DNA of 64,000 nucleotides from an uncultured Persicobacter sp. (lineage in GTDB: Bacteria > Bacteroidota > Bacteroidia > Cytophagales > Cyclobacteriaceae), in the NCBI GenBank assembly GCA_947498325.1, contig CANMKE010000008.1, positions 109,847-173,846 of the forward strand, read 5' to 3'. This document shows positions 1-9,978 of the stretch, piece by piece; within the stretch, counting starts at the first letter, position 1; every line of letters begins with the position of its first letter. The notes beneath the pieces were generated by a model. It was not told where the DNA came from. It made no database searches and saw nothing but the letters and a program-made list of their open reading frames with translations. The position numbers and the translations under genes are program-made.

Positions 1-1628
1 TACTGAGAGTATTCAAACGCTTCACTTACGGGCAGAATTTTCCCATCAACAAGCTTGACCGTTTTTGATCTTGAGGTCAAATAGATTTCCTGATCAACCA
101 CAAAACACTTTTTGGGCGATTCGGCATCTATCCCAGCGAGCAGATTTAAATCCCGAGATTTAGAAATTTTTCTTTTTTCATGATCAAAGGTAACGCAGAC
201 CGCCTCATTACCAAACCCGGTAACAATTAAGTCTCCTTGGTCTGTTTCTATCAGCGACCGAGTGCTGTTTTTAAAAGGCGTATAATTCTGCACATATTCC
301 CACTCCTTTTTTAGGCTATCAAATTCAAACACGGCTACCCCATAATAAGAGGACTGATATAAAATATTGGGAAATTTTTCACTATGCACCAAATCAACCC
401 CACCACCAACTTTAGAGATCTTCCTCGCCTTTCTGTCATCAATTTTGAACAGCCCTTTTTCGTGAGTACAGAACAACTCTCCACCGATAACCTTCAACCG
501 CCACACATGTCCTGCCATGCCAGGCACCTGATGAATTTGCTTGATATTGGTTTTTTGATTTACTGGTGACCAGTACAAACCTGCATTTGTGCCCCAATAA
601 AATACCCCCTGATGAATTATCCCATCAGTGGTACTTCCCACCTTATTGCTCATATCATTGATAAATAATGATTTGGAGAATGCCAATACCACACTGATGC
701 CGTTATCAGTCGCTACCCAAAGCTGATCATCTATCAATTTCAGTGCATGTACCCTGTTGTTGGCCAGCCCATTAGACACATTGCAAACATATCGCCTTTT
801 TCCCTCCAAATCTGAAATAATCAACCCGCCTTTCAAGGTGGCAAAGGCAAACTGCCCATTGTTCAAATCTACAACTTTGTTCAGTTCAAACGCTATCAGA
901 AGCGCTGATAGTGCATTATCAATCGCCTTTACCGTTTTATTTTTCGCATCGTAAATCAGCAAGCCTTTTTTCAAACTCCCAAGGACATAGGTGTCCTCGC
1001 TTAATTTTTTTATAAACTTGACCGTAATGCCTTTCAAAGTACCATCAGTAAGTTTTGTACTTTCCTGCCCAATGACCATAGCATACAAATCCCCATCGAC
1101 TACCTGATAATATACTTTATTCTGGTAGCCGAAAGCATAGGTGGTATTGCCTTCCTTTATGCGTTCGTAGCCAATATTGCCATTTTTATCATAGGCATAA
1201 AGCTTATTGAAGGACTGAAAAATTATCTGATGATCCAGGGCAAAAATCTTCCAAACATTATTTGTGATGTTGGTGATTGGGTGAAAACCACTTCGCAGAT
1301 CTTTTTCGAGGTAAAAACCTAAAAACCGATCGCCTCCTACAAAAATCGTATCGTTTTGGCAAAAAACTGCTCGCATGCGGTTGGGGGAAGGAAAACTTTC
1401 CCATTGTTCTCCATTATACACCACCAGTCCAATGGAATTTGCAAAATATAAATTACCCTTTTTTGAGTGTGCAATATCCCAATTCTGGTTCTCCCCAAAA
1501 TATTCACTTTTGGTAAAGGAATCTATAAATGGACTAAGGGTAACCTCTAAATCGTTCTCATGAGCAGAAGTATGGGAGTAAATAGAAATAAGTAGTGGTA
1601 ACAGTAAAAAAATATATTTTATTCTCAT
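1..1628 (-). CDS. Sensor beta-propeller protein, N-terminal part (runs off window)
   Basis: An open frame reads leftward from an ATG at 1628 to the window edge without a stop, about 542 codons. It starts with a signal peptide (hydrophobic residues about 4-16 ending near SHTSA). The rest is rich in repeated short blade-like units such as GLLIYDAKN, GLANNRVHALKLI and LWVATDNGISVV. These are typical of the two-component-regulator propeller (reg_prop/YVTN-like) sensor domains of Bacteroidetes. In that family the propeller is periplasmic and is followed by a Y_Y_Y domain and then a histidine kinase or a LuxR/AraC output module. The output part is outside the window, so the type of regulator cannot be decided. 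Confidence is high for the gene and moderate for the family. Confidence 0.8.
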   Translation of the reverse strand, partial: MRIKYIFLLLPLLISIYSHTSAHENDLEVTLSPFIDSFTKSEYFGENQNWDIAHSKKGNLYFANSIGLVVYNGEQWESFPSPNRMRAVFCQNDTIFVGGDRFLGFYLEKDLRSGFHPITNITNNVWKIFALDHQIIFQSFNKLYAYDKNGNIGYERIKEGNTTYAFGYQNKVYYQVVDGDLYAMVIGQESTKLTDGTLKGITVKFIKKLSEDTYVLGSLKKGLLIYDAKNKTVKAIDNALSALLIAFELNKVVDLNNGQFAFATLKGGLIISDLEGKRRYVCNVSNGLANNRVHALKLIDDQLWVATDNGISVVLAFSKSLFINDMSNKVGSTTDGIIHQGVFYWGTNAGLYWSPVNQKTNIKQIHQVPGMAGHVWRLKVIGGELFCTHEKGLFKIDDRKARKISKVGGGVDLVHSEKFPNILYQSSYYGVAVFEFDSLKKEWEYVQNYTPFKNSTRSLIETDQGDLIVTGFGNEAVCVTFDHEKRKISKSRDLNLLAGIDAESPKKCFVVDQEIYLTSRSKTVKLVDGKILPVSEAFEYSQ

Positions 1629-2042
1629 TATAAATCTTATGTATCAATTAATGTATTCGAAGTAAAACGCTTATTTTCCTCAAATTAATACAAATAAAAT
1701 TATCAATGAATAGAAGGTAAATAATAATTTTAACTCATCACCACTATTTTTCAACCTCTAATTTAGATCAGTTAAAATCAAACAACTGACCAGCAGGGGA
1801 TAAGTGTCTAATTTTGATGAGTTTTCACTACATCATTTGATAAAAATAACGGGAAAATCACCCACTAAAACACCCCTAACCCCCTGTTAATCAGCATTAT
1901 TAACGCCTCATCAAAAATGATGTAATTTAGATGAGCGGATATTTTTATTTTCCCCAAACCAATTACTGATATTTGTCATATAGAAAGTATGGCAGAGCTG
2001 TCATGCCGATTAATATAAGTCTACTCACTTAATATCATTATC
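1629..2042. other. Intergenic region between divergent genes
   Basis: An AT-rich spacer of about 410 bases separates the leftward propeller gene from the rightward receiver-domain cluster. It probably holds promoters for both directions. I see no RNA gene or convincing repeat in it. Confidence 0.4.
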
Positions 2043-2237
2043 ATGACTTCTTTTCAAATCATTCAAATCATCCTTAATATTTATTTCGAAAAGGTAGCCC
2101 ACTATCTTGAATATTTATATCCCATGGAATTGCTCTCTGCGCAAGCCACAGAAGCTTCCATAAATCAAAATATCAGCATTCTTGTATTTGGCGGCCTTAT
2201 TATTGCGGCCTCACGATTACAGGAAAAAGCTTCTTAA
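2043..2237 (+). CDS. Small hypothetical protein
   Basis: This 64-residue frame starts at ATG 2043 and ends 33 bases before the receiver-domain gene on the same strand. It has hydrophobic stretches near both ends (FQIIQIILNIYF and ISILVFGGLIIAAS) and no motif I recognise. Its position suggests a leader gene of the receiver operon, but it could be a chance frame. There is no functional assignment. Confidence 0.35.
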   Translation: MTSFQIIQIILNIYFEKVAHYLEYLYPMELLSAQATEASINQNISILVFGGLIIAASRLQEKAS

Positions 2238-2270
2238 TACACTTTTCCCCCAAAACAAAACGACAATAAT

Positions 2271-2726
2271 ATGAATAACCGACTTGTAATGCTCATTGAT
2301 GATAATCAGACTGATAACTTTATTACCCGCACGATTATCGAGGCTAATTTATTCTCCAGTAATGTCATCATTTTCACTTCTGCCCTGAATGCCATGAATT
2401 ACCTGAAGGATAATGAGCGGAACTTTAACATGATTCCTGATTATATATTTCTTGACCTCAACTTGCCTGTTTATGACGGCACCAACTTTCTGTATGAATA
2501 TCAATCACTATCTAAAATGGTACAGAAAAAAAGCCGAGTGAATATATTGTCTTCTGTAGATTCTGTTCAGGTGATTAACAATTTAATAGCCAATGAACAT
2601 GTACAGTGTTTTATTCCCAAACCCATAAAAAAGGAGAATTTACAGAAACTGTTGATCGAAGAAAGTTCTACCATGGATGTATTCAAAGAGCAATATATTG
2701 GACAGTCAATCGCTCAGATAAAATAG
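2271..2726 (+). CDS. Stand-alone response regulator receiver protein
   Basis: This 151-residue protein is a CheY-like receiver (REC) domain with nothing after it. The acidic pair is visible in MLIDDNQTDN (residues about 8-17), the phospho-acceptor Asp in FLDLNLPVYDG, the switch Ser in ILSSVDS, and the conserved Lys in PKPIKKE. Such single-domain regulators receive a phosphoryl group from a histidine kinase, often a hybrid kinase, and act through protein contacts rather than DNA binding. No kinase lies beside it unless the partial propeller gene at the left edge encodes one. A second small gene follows on the same strand. Confidence 0.85.
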   Translation: MNNRLVMLIDDNQTDNFITRTIIEANLFSSNVIIFTSALNAMNYLKDNERNFNMIPDYIFLDLNLPVYDGTNFLYEYQSLSKMVQKKSRVNILSSVDSVQVINNLIANEHVQCFIPKPIKKENLQKLLIEESSTMDVFKEQYIGQSIAQIK

Positions 2727-2755
2727 TTGCACACTTAAACTATTATCAAATTTTC

Positions 2756-3115
2756 ATGAAAACATTTATCGACATCATAGAAATATTAGGAAGCAAGGTA
2801 ATCAGTCATTCTCATAATGCTGAATTATGCGAAAACCATATCATTAAGCAATTAAATTCATTGCGATATTGGACAACTGGCGAAAAGATTGCCTACAAAG
2901 ACAAGGTGCAGTTCATCTTTCATCTGGAAGATTATTTATGTAAAAGTGTACGAACCCTGAACACGGCCAAACAGCACTCCTCCATCACTTACTCCAAAAT
3001 CAGAAATTTGATTGACAGTGTGAATAAGAAAATAGCCCTCATGGACCTGAAAGACTCTTCGTCCATTATTACGCAGGTGTACAGCCTGCAAGCAACGAGC
3101 AAATCGATGAATTAA
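2756..3115 (+). CDS. Hypothetical helical protein after the receiver gene
   Basis: I place the start at ATG 2756 (MKTFIDIIEILG), giving 119 residues. The frame is open further upstream, but that stretch overlaps the receiver gene. The protein is predicted to be mostly helical, with several His and Lys residues. Its size and place after a single REC domain suggest a partner such as an Hpt-like or antagonist protein. I cannot see the clear HxKG-type phosphotransfer motif, so this remains a guess. Confidence 0.55.
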   Translation: MKTFIDIIEILGSKVISHSHNAELCENHIIKQLNSLRYWTTGEKIAYKDKVQFIFHLEDYLCKSVRTLNTAKQHSSITYSKIRNLIDSVNKKIALMDLKDSSSIITQVYSLQATSKSMN

Positions 3116-3297
3116 GCGGATTTATTTTCGTCAGGGCCTTTTCTTTGAACCACCTCCCCGATTACCATCTCTCCCCTCCCTACTTAACTATATCAATTTT
3201 AATGCTTAGTATATCCATAAGGATGCATTGAGCTAATTATATATACATCATTATTTAATTTACAGTAAATAAAATATACCTAACACAACTTGCGCAC

Positions 3298-4719
3298 ATG
3301 AAAATTCTATACCACGTCATTGTTTCGGTCATCATTCTGTTTTTTTCATTGATCGTGGGCTGCCAGTCCGAGACTGAAGAACCCAGCCCGAGCCCTATTT
3401 ACACCATAAGCTTTGTGACCAATGGGGGCGATGAGATTTCCGAACAGGAAATTGAGTCGGGGCAACAATTGCTGGTGCTGCCGACACCAATCAAAACCGA
3501 CTGGGTGTTTGACCAGTGGTACCTCGATGAAACATTTAACGAAGTGTTTGAGCTTCCAAAAGCGATCGATAAAGACATTACATTGTACGCTAAATGGCTG
3601 GAACATTCACCTGAGACTGCTCCGGAGGAGTATTTTACGGTCACATTCAACACGCAGGGTGGCAGTGATATTGCACCTTTGCAAGTAAGAAAAGGTGAGC
3701 AGGCCACCGCGCCAGAAAACCCGACAAAAGAGGGCTTCGCCTTCGCTGGTTGGTTCAATGGCGAAGACCTATTTCATGCTTTTGATTTTGCGAATGCTTC
3801 CTTTGATGCCACTGCTTATGCCAAATGGAAACCGAAAGATCAGGCTTTATACTTTGTCGCAGAATCGGGCACAAAATATTACCTGGTGGAAAAACAAGTG
3901 CAGGATGATACCATGACGATAATCATCCAGCCGAATAATGCCGTAGGTCAGCCGGTGGATTATTTGGGGTCATTGCAATTGGCATCAGATGACGACCTGT
4001 TCGTGATAGAAAACCATGCGGCAACCACCGATTTCAGAACTGGTTTCGTCTCACTGTCTATTGACGGGCAACTGATGAACATAAACATGATGGTGAAGGC
4101 GACCCTTTATTTGGGCAGTGGACTACGGGATTACATTCAGACGGCCATGGAGAGTAAATTTGTTGGACCTGAAGGCGATTATAATTATCTCGATGTTTCG
4201 GGAATGGTTGATGATCAACTGTCAGGCACCTTTTATGATCTGAACTCTTTCAATGGAGACATCAGCAAATGGGATGTCTCCAATGCTACATCGCTGAGTA
4301 ACATGTTTAAAGATGCCGAAAGTTTCAATGGTGATATCAGCAATTGGGATGTATCGAAAGTGGTTTCTTTAACTGGTATTTTTGAAGGCGCAAGTAGCTT
4401 TAATCAAGACCTCAGCAAGTGGGATGTTTCCCATGTTCAACATATGGACTGGGCGTTTAAAAATGCCACCGCATTCACTCATGACCTCAACAGCTGGGAT
4501 GTTTCCAGTGCAAACAGTATGTACGAAATGTTCTATGGGGCAGAGAAATTCGGGAAAGTACCCATGCACCTTGCGGCCTGGGCCGATAAGCTGGGGCAGC
4601 GCAGTATCAATAAGTCAAAAATGTTTACTGGTTCGCTATTCGATGAGGCAGAAGGTTACGCCGCTCCGTGCTGGTATAACAATGGCAAATCTACGAACCA
4701 TGGTTGTTCGAGTAATTAA
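3298..4719 (+). CDS. Surface lipoprotein with InlB-type and BspA-type (DUF285) repeats
   Basis: This 473-residue protein has a lipoprotein signal ending at LIVGC (Cys22). Two Listeria-Bacteroides (InlB B-like) repeats follow, at about residues 36-98 and 112-177. Each has the form ITFVTNGG...P.R.GY.F.GWY...F...T.YAKW. The C-terminal third holds DUF285/BspA-like repeats with the signatures FNGDISKWDVS, MFKDAESFNGDIS and FNQDLSKWDVS. Proteins with these modules are displayed on the cell surface and usually bind host or matrix proteins or other cells, but the ligand cannot be read from sequence. The gene stands alone and is followed by a strong terminator. Confidence 0.85.
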   Translation: MKILYHVIVSVIILFFSLIVGCQSETEEPSPSPIYTISFVTNGGDEISEQEIESGQQLLVLPTPIKTDWVFDQWYLDETFNEVFELPKAIDKDITLYAKWLEHSPETAPEEYFTVTFNTQGGSDIAPLQVRKGEQATAPENPTKEGFAFAGWFNGEDLFHAFDFANASFDATAYAKWKPKDQALYFVAESGTKYYLVEKQVQDDTMTIIIQPNNAVGQPVDYLGSLQLASDDDLFVIENHAATTDFRTGFVSLSIDGQLMNINMMVKATLYLGSGLRDYIQTAMESKFVGPEGDYNYLDVSGMVDDQLSGTFYDLNSFNGDISKWDVSNATSLSNMFKDAESFNGDISNWDVSKVVSLTGIFEGASSFNQDLSKWDVSHVQHMDWAFKNATAFTHDLNSWDVSSANSMYEMFYGAEKFGKVPMHLAAWADKLGQRSINKSKMFTGSLFDEAEGYAAPCWYNNGKSTNHGCSSN

Positions 4720-4742
4720 TTAGGCGGCCACAAAGGAAAGTG

Positions 4743-4783
4743 AGCGTCGGCGACTGAAAATGTGGCCGACGCTTTTGTTTTTT
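4743..4783 (+). terminator. Rho-independent terminator after the repeat lipoprotein
   Basis: A 9-bp perfect stem, AGCGTCGGC/GCCGACGCT, is followed by a T-rich tract. It lies 24 bases after the stop codon. Confidence 0.85.
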
Positions 4784-4831
4784 ACAGGTTCACCCACCTC
4801 CTTCAGCAATGGCTGCATCTGCAAGAGCATA

Positions 4832-4866
4832 AAAAAACCGCATGACAGCGATCTGCCATGCGGTTT
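4832..4866 (-). terminator. Terminator of the leftward symporter operon
   Basis: The stem AAACCGCATG/CATGCGGTTT has a run of A on its left side, which reads as a T tract on the minus strand. It fits the end of the symporter-glycosidase-GH130 operon. Confidence 0.7.
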
Positions 4867-5048
4867 CTAAAGGAGGGTTAAACTGCTCAATAGCATATGA
4901 AGCAGCTCCAATCTATACACTACATTTCAGCACAAATTTCTATTGGACAGAAATTCAATACCGAAGTAAAGGCGGCTGGTAACTTGTGATCAGAGGAATC
5001 AACCTTGGCCGTCACTGCCCACCTATAAATTTCAGCAAAAGATGCTTG

Positions 5049-6683
5049 TTATATAAAGACTACAAATGACAGCACCGACAGAATCATCAATCCAAGTGCC
5101 AAATAACGGAAGTTTTTATACCACACAACGGACTTAAACTCTTCAGACTCTTCTCTCCAAATTGCCATGGTCCAGGTGTATTTTTCCACTTTTTCCGCTG
5201 GCGGCAATTCGCTGCTATAACTTACTGCCAAAGTGATGATAATATTGATGATCAAAAGAATCGGTACAATCAGCAAGAAGTGAAGATCCTTAATGAATGG
5301 GATGCTGTCCTTGAAGCTCAGCATGAAAATGGCAACGATTAGACCGGACACCAGACCGACAAAAGCACCTTTGGCATTCACTCGCTTATTGAACAATCCG
5401 AGGAAGAACACGCCCACGACAGGGGGGGCAAGATAGCTCAGCATCTCTTGGTAGTAATCCACCAAAGAACCAAATTTCTGAATATTTGGTGCCCACAAAA
5501 TGGCGATAATAAGAATTACCGTAGAGGTGATCTGTCCGACACGTACAAGCTTCTTGCTGTCCGCCTTTTTATCGATTTTGGAATAAAAATCAAGGGTGAA
5601 GAGCGTAGAGGCCGAATTCAAAGTAGCACTCAAAGTAGAGGTCAGCGCTGAGATCATCGCAGCAATAACAATTCCGACCAACCCAACGGGCATCAGCTTC
5701 ATGATCAGTCGAGGGTAAATTTCATTGACATCAATATGGTATTTGGTGATGATCTCTTTACCGAATGCAGTGGCAGGAATATGAACATCGAACAGGTCCA
5801 TGGCACGAGCCGCCAAGCCTGGCATAATGAAGATGAACAAGGTGAAAATATACAATACACCAACAAATAATACTCCTTTACGACCATGATCAATAGACTT
5901 TGCCGAAAGCACACGCTGAACCATCACCTGGTTGTTTCCCCAGAAATAAAATCCGAGGATCGGTATCCCGACGATCATCCCGAGCCACGGCACGGCAGGG
6001 TCATGCATTGGGCGAATCAATTGCATCCACACCCCATGGTCAAATCGGTGATAAAACTGGTCCCATCCGCCAATGTGGGTCATGGCAAGATATGCCAAAA
6101 TGATGGATCCGATAATCAAAATTACGGCCTGAATAAGTTCGGCATTGATGGCCGAAGACAAACCGCCAGGGATGGTATAAATACCCGCTGCAATGGCCAA
6201 AAACAAAATGATCGTCTGCAATTCCGCATGCGGATAGATCAGCTTGATGATCATTGCCCCTGCATAAAGGGCAGCCGCTGCATCCAAAAACACATTACCG
6301 ATAATGGTAATGGCTGAAAAATAATACCGTGACCGCTTGTCAAACCTGCGCTCCAGGAATTCGGGCATGGTGAAAATTTTCGATTTGAGGTAAAAGGGCA
6401 GAAAGAAGGTCGCAAAGACGACCATCACCAGAATGGAAATCCACTGGTAATTGTAAACGGCAATCCCGGTTTTGAATGCTTCTGCCGATTGCCCAATCAA
6501 GGTAGAACTGGAGACACTGGCCGCAAAGAGGGACAAGCCCACTGCGGGCCATTTCATGTTTCGCCCAGCCAGGAAATAGTCCTGTGAGCTGTCGTTTGAG
6601 GAGTTCATCAACGCCCAAACAATCACCCCGACCACGTAAACGATGATCAGGCCTAAATCTATATTACTTAAAGAATAACTCAT
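5049..6683 (-). CDS. Sodium:solute symporter (SSS family)
   Basis: This 544-residue inner-membrane protein has about 13-14 hydrophobic segments. Its N-terminal pattern is typical of the family: an NIDLGLIIVYVVG helix followed by SQDYFLAGRNMKWPAVGLSLFAASVSSSTL. SSS members import sugars or other solutes with sodium. The gene shares one base with the stop of the upstream glycosidase and is clearly in the same operon. It is therefore probably the uptake route for the di- or oligosaccharides released by the glycosidases and consumed by the GH130 enzyme. The substrate is inferred from context only. Confidence 0.9.
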   Translation of the reverse strand: MSYSLSNIDLGLIIVYVVGVIVWALMNSSNDSSQDYFLAGRNMKWPAVGLSLFAASVSSSTLIGQSAEAFKTGIAVYNYQWISILVMVVFATFFLPFYLKSKIFTMPEFLERRFDKRSRYYFSAITIIGNVFLDAAAALYAGAMIIKLIYPHAELQTIILFLAIAAGIYTIPGGLSSAINAELIQAVILIIGSIILAYLAMTHIGGWDQFYHRFDHGVWMQLIRPMHDPAVPWLGMIVGIPILGFYFWGNNQVMVQRVLSAKSIDHGRKGVLFVGVLYIFTLFIFIMPGLAARAMDLFDVHIPATAFGKEIITKYHIDVNEIYPRLIMKLMPVGLVGIVIAAMISALTSTLSATLNSASTLFTLDFYSKIDKKADSKKLVRVGQITSTVILIIAILWAPNIQKFGSLVDYYQEMLSYLAPPVVGVFFLGLFNKRVNAKGAFVGLVSGLIVAIFMLSFKDSIPFIKDLHFLLIVPILLIINIIITLAVSYSSELPPAEKVEKYTWTMAIWREESEEFKSVVWYKNFRYLALGLMILSVLSFVVFI

Positions 6684-8239
6684 TATTTATTCATATTTGT
6701 CATGACTACTACTGATTTCGCTGGTAAGGTCACGCTGAGGCCTCCTTGCGCTGAGACACTGACCTGTTCGGTGCTTATTTTCGCCTTTTCAGCGGTTGCT
6801 TGTTCACGTGTATAAGTCAATTTTTTTAACTGTGGCGAAGATTTCAACCCATCGATTTGAACAGTAACCGTCTGGATCTCCTCGCTATTATTCACCGCCA
6901 TTACAGAATACTTGTCCTCTTTTGTTCCTGCGGTAATGCGTAGCCCTTTGATGGCAGGAACATCAACCTTAAGGATTTCGGTATGCGCAGGGAAGTATTT
7001 ACAGGCCCATGACCATGGATAAAACCACGGACGGATCTGCTCATCTTTCGGGCTGTTTTCAATTTCGGTACCCAGGATATTCCAGAATCCCCAGCGTTTA
7101 AGCTTGGTTTTGTCTCCTTTGTCGCCCATCGTGTGCATCGCATCATCCAGCGCCCAGGCGATCGTTCCCGCACATCCCGCATTCATAAACTGAACCACAG
7201 CATCAGCCATATCGACCCCATATTGGTAATCATAGATGGCCATCTGAGAATCCTCCGGAGAGGTAAAGGCATCTTTTTTGGCACGGGCAATATTTTTTTC
7301 ATGGAAAGGACCGAAGTTATCCTTAAGTCCTAACTCACCGATAAGGAATGGCTTGCCCGTTTTATGCGTCTGGGCAATGGCCTCTTTCCAGAAGACATCT
7401 TTTGCCGCCTTGCCTTCACGTACAATCATCGTCGGCATATAGGCATGAATCTCATAAGCACCCAATTCATCATTCAGCGAATCAACCGACATTTTCACCC
7501 AGTCTTTACCTTCATACTGAGATTTGTATTTTGGGTAAGAATACTGAGGCACCGTTCCTGGTCCACTGATTTGGATTTTATCATCCAGCCCTTTGGCTTT
7601 TAATTCCTTATGAAGTTGCTTTACCCCATGTTTCCACAGATCAAAATCACCCAAGGTAGAGGCCCAATCACCATTAGGCTCATTGACCAAGTTATAATAT
7701 TTGATACAAGAATACCCCTTCTTGTTGATCAGAAAATCAAGATACTGAGCGATCATTTTTGACCACCTTGGGTCGTCCGCCGCTTTGAGCTTGTCTTTCT
7801 TATTTTCAATGTCATGCATGTGATGTGGTGTACCCCACTCCCCCATCACAACGGTAATATTTCGGCTCTGGCAATAATCGAGCAGTTTGAATAAAGTTTT
7901 AATCTCGGGCGTGTTGAAATTCAATACCGCTTTTTTATGTCTATTCAATCCCATATAATATCGCCAGTTGGCCTGGTCCATCATTCGGATAAATTGTGGC
8001 TGCATTCGATCCAGGCGAGCATAGAGCGTGTCCCATTTTGCAGGATTGTTCATCAGGTCTCCCCACTCGGCACTTTTACTGTCGGCATGAGGGTACGCAT
8101 CCCATTCGACGCCGTTACCAATGTACTGATTACAAACGACCTGTTCTTTATGAACCGTTACCGTAGGGTGTTGTGGTGCTTGATTACAGGCTTGAAGGGC
8201 AAGAAGCAATCCTGCGCCAAAAAAATATTTATTCAACAT
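6683..8239 (-). CDS. Lipoprotein glycoside hydrolase, clan A-like TIM barrel
   Basis: This 518-residue protein has a lipoprotein signal (LLALQAC, Cys18) and a TIM-barrel-type catalytic domain. The pair of catalytic glutamates expected for a retaining clan-A enzyme is visible: NEPNGDW (acid/base Glu187) and LIGELGL (nucleophile Glu302), with EIHAYMP between them. A small beta-rich C-terminal domain, about residues 410-518, follows. The protein is related to the enzyme at 17,819 in this locus. The exact GH family (GH5, GH39 or GH30-like) cannot be fixed by eye. With a GH130 phosphorylase next door, a beta-mannoside-type glycan is the likely substrate. It probably acts at the outer membrane or in the periplasm. 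Confidence 0.8.
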   Translation of the reverse strand: MLNKYFFGAGLLLALQACNQAPQHPTVTVHKEQVVCNQYIGNGVEWDAYPHADSKSAEWGDLMNNPAKWDTLYARLDRMQPQFIRMMDQANWRYYMGLNRHKKAVLNFNTPEIKTLFKLLDYCQSRNITVVMGEWGTPHHMHDIENKKDKLKAADDPRWSKMIAQYLDFLINKKGYSCIKYYNLVNEPNGDWASTLGDFDLWKHGVKQLHKELKAKGLDDKIQISGPGTVPQYSYPKYKSQYEGKDWVKMSVDSLNDELGAYEIHAYMPTMIVREGKAAKDVFWKEAIAQTHKTGKPFLIGELGLKDNFGPFHEKNIARAKKDAFTSPEDSQMAIYDYQYGVDMADAVVQFMNAGCAGTIAWALDDAMHTMGDKGDKTKLKRWGFWNILGTEIENSPKDEQIRPWFYPWSWACKYFPAHTEILKVDVPAIKGLRITAGTKEDKYSVMAVNNSEEIQTVTVQIDGLKSSPQLKKLTYTREQATAEKAKISTEQVSVSAQGGLSVTLPAKSVVVMTNMNK

Positions 8240-8299
8240 AACATTCAGGGGTCAAAATTAAAGAATCTGGGCTTCCAGATTCTTTATTTATAAAAATAA

Positions 8300-9322
8300 C
8301 TATCGTTGAGGCTGTGCATCATTCTCTTTGATGAACGCAACTAATTCATCAATATTACAAGTGGCCAATGCACAATACTGATCGGCAGCACCATAATAAA
8401 TGTAAAGCGTATCATCCTTTACTACATTACCAACAGGGAAAACACACCCTTTATAGATACCGTCAGTTTCATAATCAAATTCAGGCTCCATGATAAAATC
8501 CTTGGTGCGGGCCAAAACTTTGGTTGGATCATTTTTATCAAGCAATGCGGCTCCCACACGGTAGATTTTATCTTCACATACCCCATGATACAGCATCACC
8601 CAGCCTTGGTCGGTAAGTACAGGAGGCGTATTTCCACCCACTTTTTCTTCCCACCATTGCTCACCTTTCAATAACAATTGAGATTTTCCTTCCCAGTCCA
8701 TCATATCCTCCGATTGTGCGATCCAGATAGAGGCGTAATCTGTACCGTATTCTGTTCCTACCCACTCTTTTGGTCGGTGAAGCATAATGAATTTATCGTT
8801 TACCTTTTCCGGAAACAAAATTACATCTCGGTCATCAAGCATCGGGTTGGTCATTCTTCCCACACGCTGGTAGCTTTTCAAATCCTTGGAAATGGCCAAA
8901 GCGGTGTTGGTAATGTTTTTGCTCAAAACGGCTGGCGCACTTGCCGCTACTTTTACTTCCGTAACTTCATCATAAGACAATTTCCAGTACTGACCTGGAG
9001 GGAAAGCACGGTATGCGTAAGTCACATAATAGGTATCGTCCATTTTGATGATGCGAGGATCTTCCACACAACCTGCATCAGGGCCATCTACGCTTGGTGA
9101 AAATACAGGTTGGTCAGATACCCTTGTGAACGTTTCGCCATCTTCACTTTCTGCTAAGCCAAAATGAATATAATGTTCTTTATCATCACCTGCTGCTCTA
9201 TATAATAGGTAGAATTTCCCATCCTCATACCAAGCCCCTGGATTACAGGTTACCAGGCTTTCCCAGCTATTTTCTTTCTTAGGAGACAAAATCGGGTTCT
9301 TGTCGCTCTTTGTTAATTTCAT
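8300..9322 (-). CDS. GH130 family beta-mannoside phosphorylase/hydrolase
   Basis: This 340-residue protein has no signal peptide and so is probably cytoplasmic. It shows the five-bladed propeller pattern of GH130: repeated W/Y-rich blades, CVEDPRIIK with the catalytic Asp at about position 88, DDRDVILFPEK, and GNTPPVLTDQGWVMLYHGV. GH130 enzymes phosphorolyse, or in some subfamilies hydrolyse, beta-mannosyl linkages. This fits a pathway of import by the neighbouring symporter and then intracellular cleavage. It is the first gene of the leftward operon. The choice between phosphorylase and hydrolase rests on phosphate-binding residues that I have not mapped. Confidence 0.88.
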   Translation of the reverse strand: MKLTKSDKNPILSPKKENSWESLVTCNPGAWYEDGKFYLLYRAAGDDKEHYIHFGLAESEDGETFTRVSDQPVFSPSVDGPDAGCVEDPRIIKMDDTYYVTYAYRAFPPGQYWKLSYDEVTEVKVAASAPAVLSKNITNTALAISKDLKSYQRVGRMTNPMLDDRDVILFPEKVNDKFIMLHRPKEWVGTEYGTDYASIWIAQSEDMMDWEGKSQLLLKGEQWWEEKVGGNTPPVLTDQGWVMLYHGVCEDKIYRVGAALLDKNDPTKVLARTKDFIMEPEFDYETDGIYKGCVFPVGNVVKDDTLYIYYGAADQYCALATCNIDELVAFIKENDAQPQR

Positions 9323-9978
9323 AATTGCAAGTATTTAAGCTTTTTTGGTGGTGATGTTGAGATATTACAAATGTAGGGGGTTAATTCATCTGTTTCTGAT
9401 ACTATGCAGCCGAAAAATAATGAAATAATGAATTGTTATTTACGCAAACAAATTATTACCTATTATTGCATCAACAATTTACATTAAGAGATGTACTTAT
9501 ACACAAAAGACAAAGTTCTAAACAATTAAACAAAATATATTTTATATAAAATAAGAGGTTTTATTTAACACATAATCAATATCATTTAGATTAAACGAAC
9601 CAAAAACCACTTATAAACTGATCATAAAGTACTCTTTTTTAGATTTTTACACCCTTTCCGAATTATCACAGCCAATGTTGTAGGCGATGAATTGATGATA
9701 TCCGCACCTAAATAAAGGAACGAATGAATCCAAAATCACAATCAACAAACAGGTCGGCAAATAATAAACGGATCACAATAGCGAAAAATAAACTGGAACC
9801 AAAAAACAATATTTTACAACATATGAAAAACGAATTTTTATAAAACAACTATTATAATTTAATATATTTTTAATTAGGTGAGTGGATTTCTGATTTATAA
9901 ATAAGTTTCCACCTACACAAATTGCCCAAAATATTCTTAATATTTAATTTTTTATCCCATGCTTCGGCATGTATAATT
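9323..9978. promoter_or_regulatory. Divergent regulatory region of the utilisation locus
   Basis: About 650 bases of AT-rich DNA lie between the leftward GH130 operon and the rightward susC gene. They must contain the promoters of both arms of the locus and probably the binding sites of the AraC regulator encoded at 16,414. I could not pick a single convincing operator or -7 box. Confidence 0.5.
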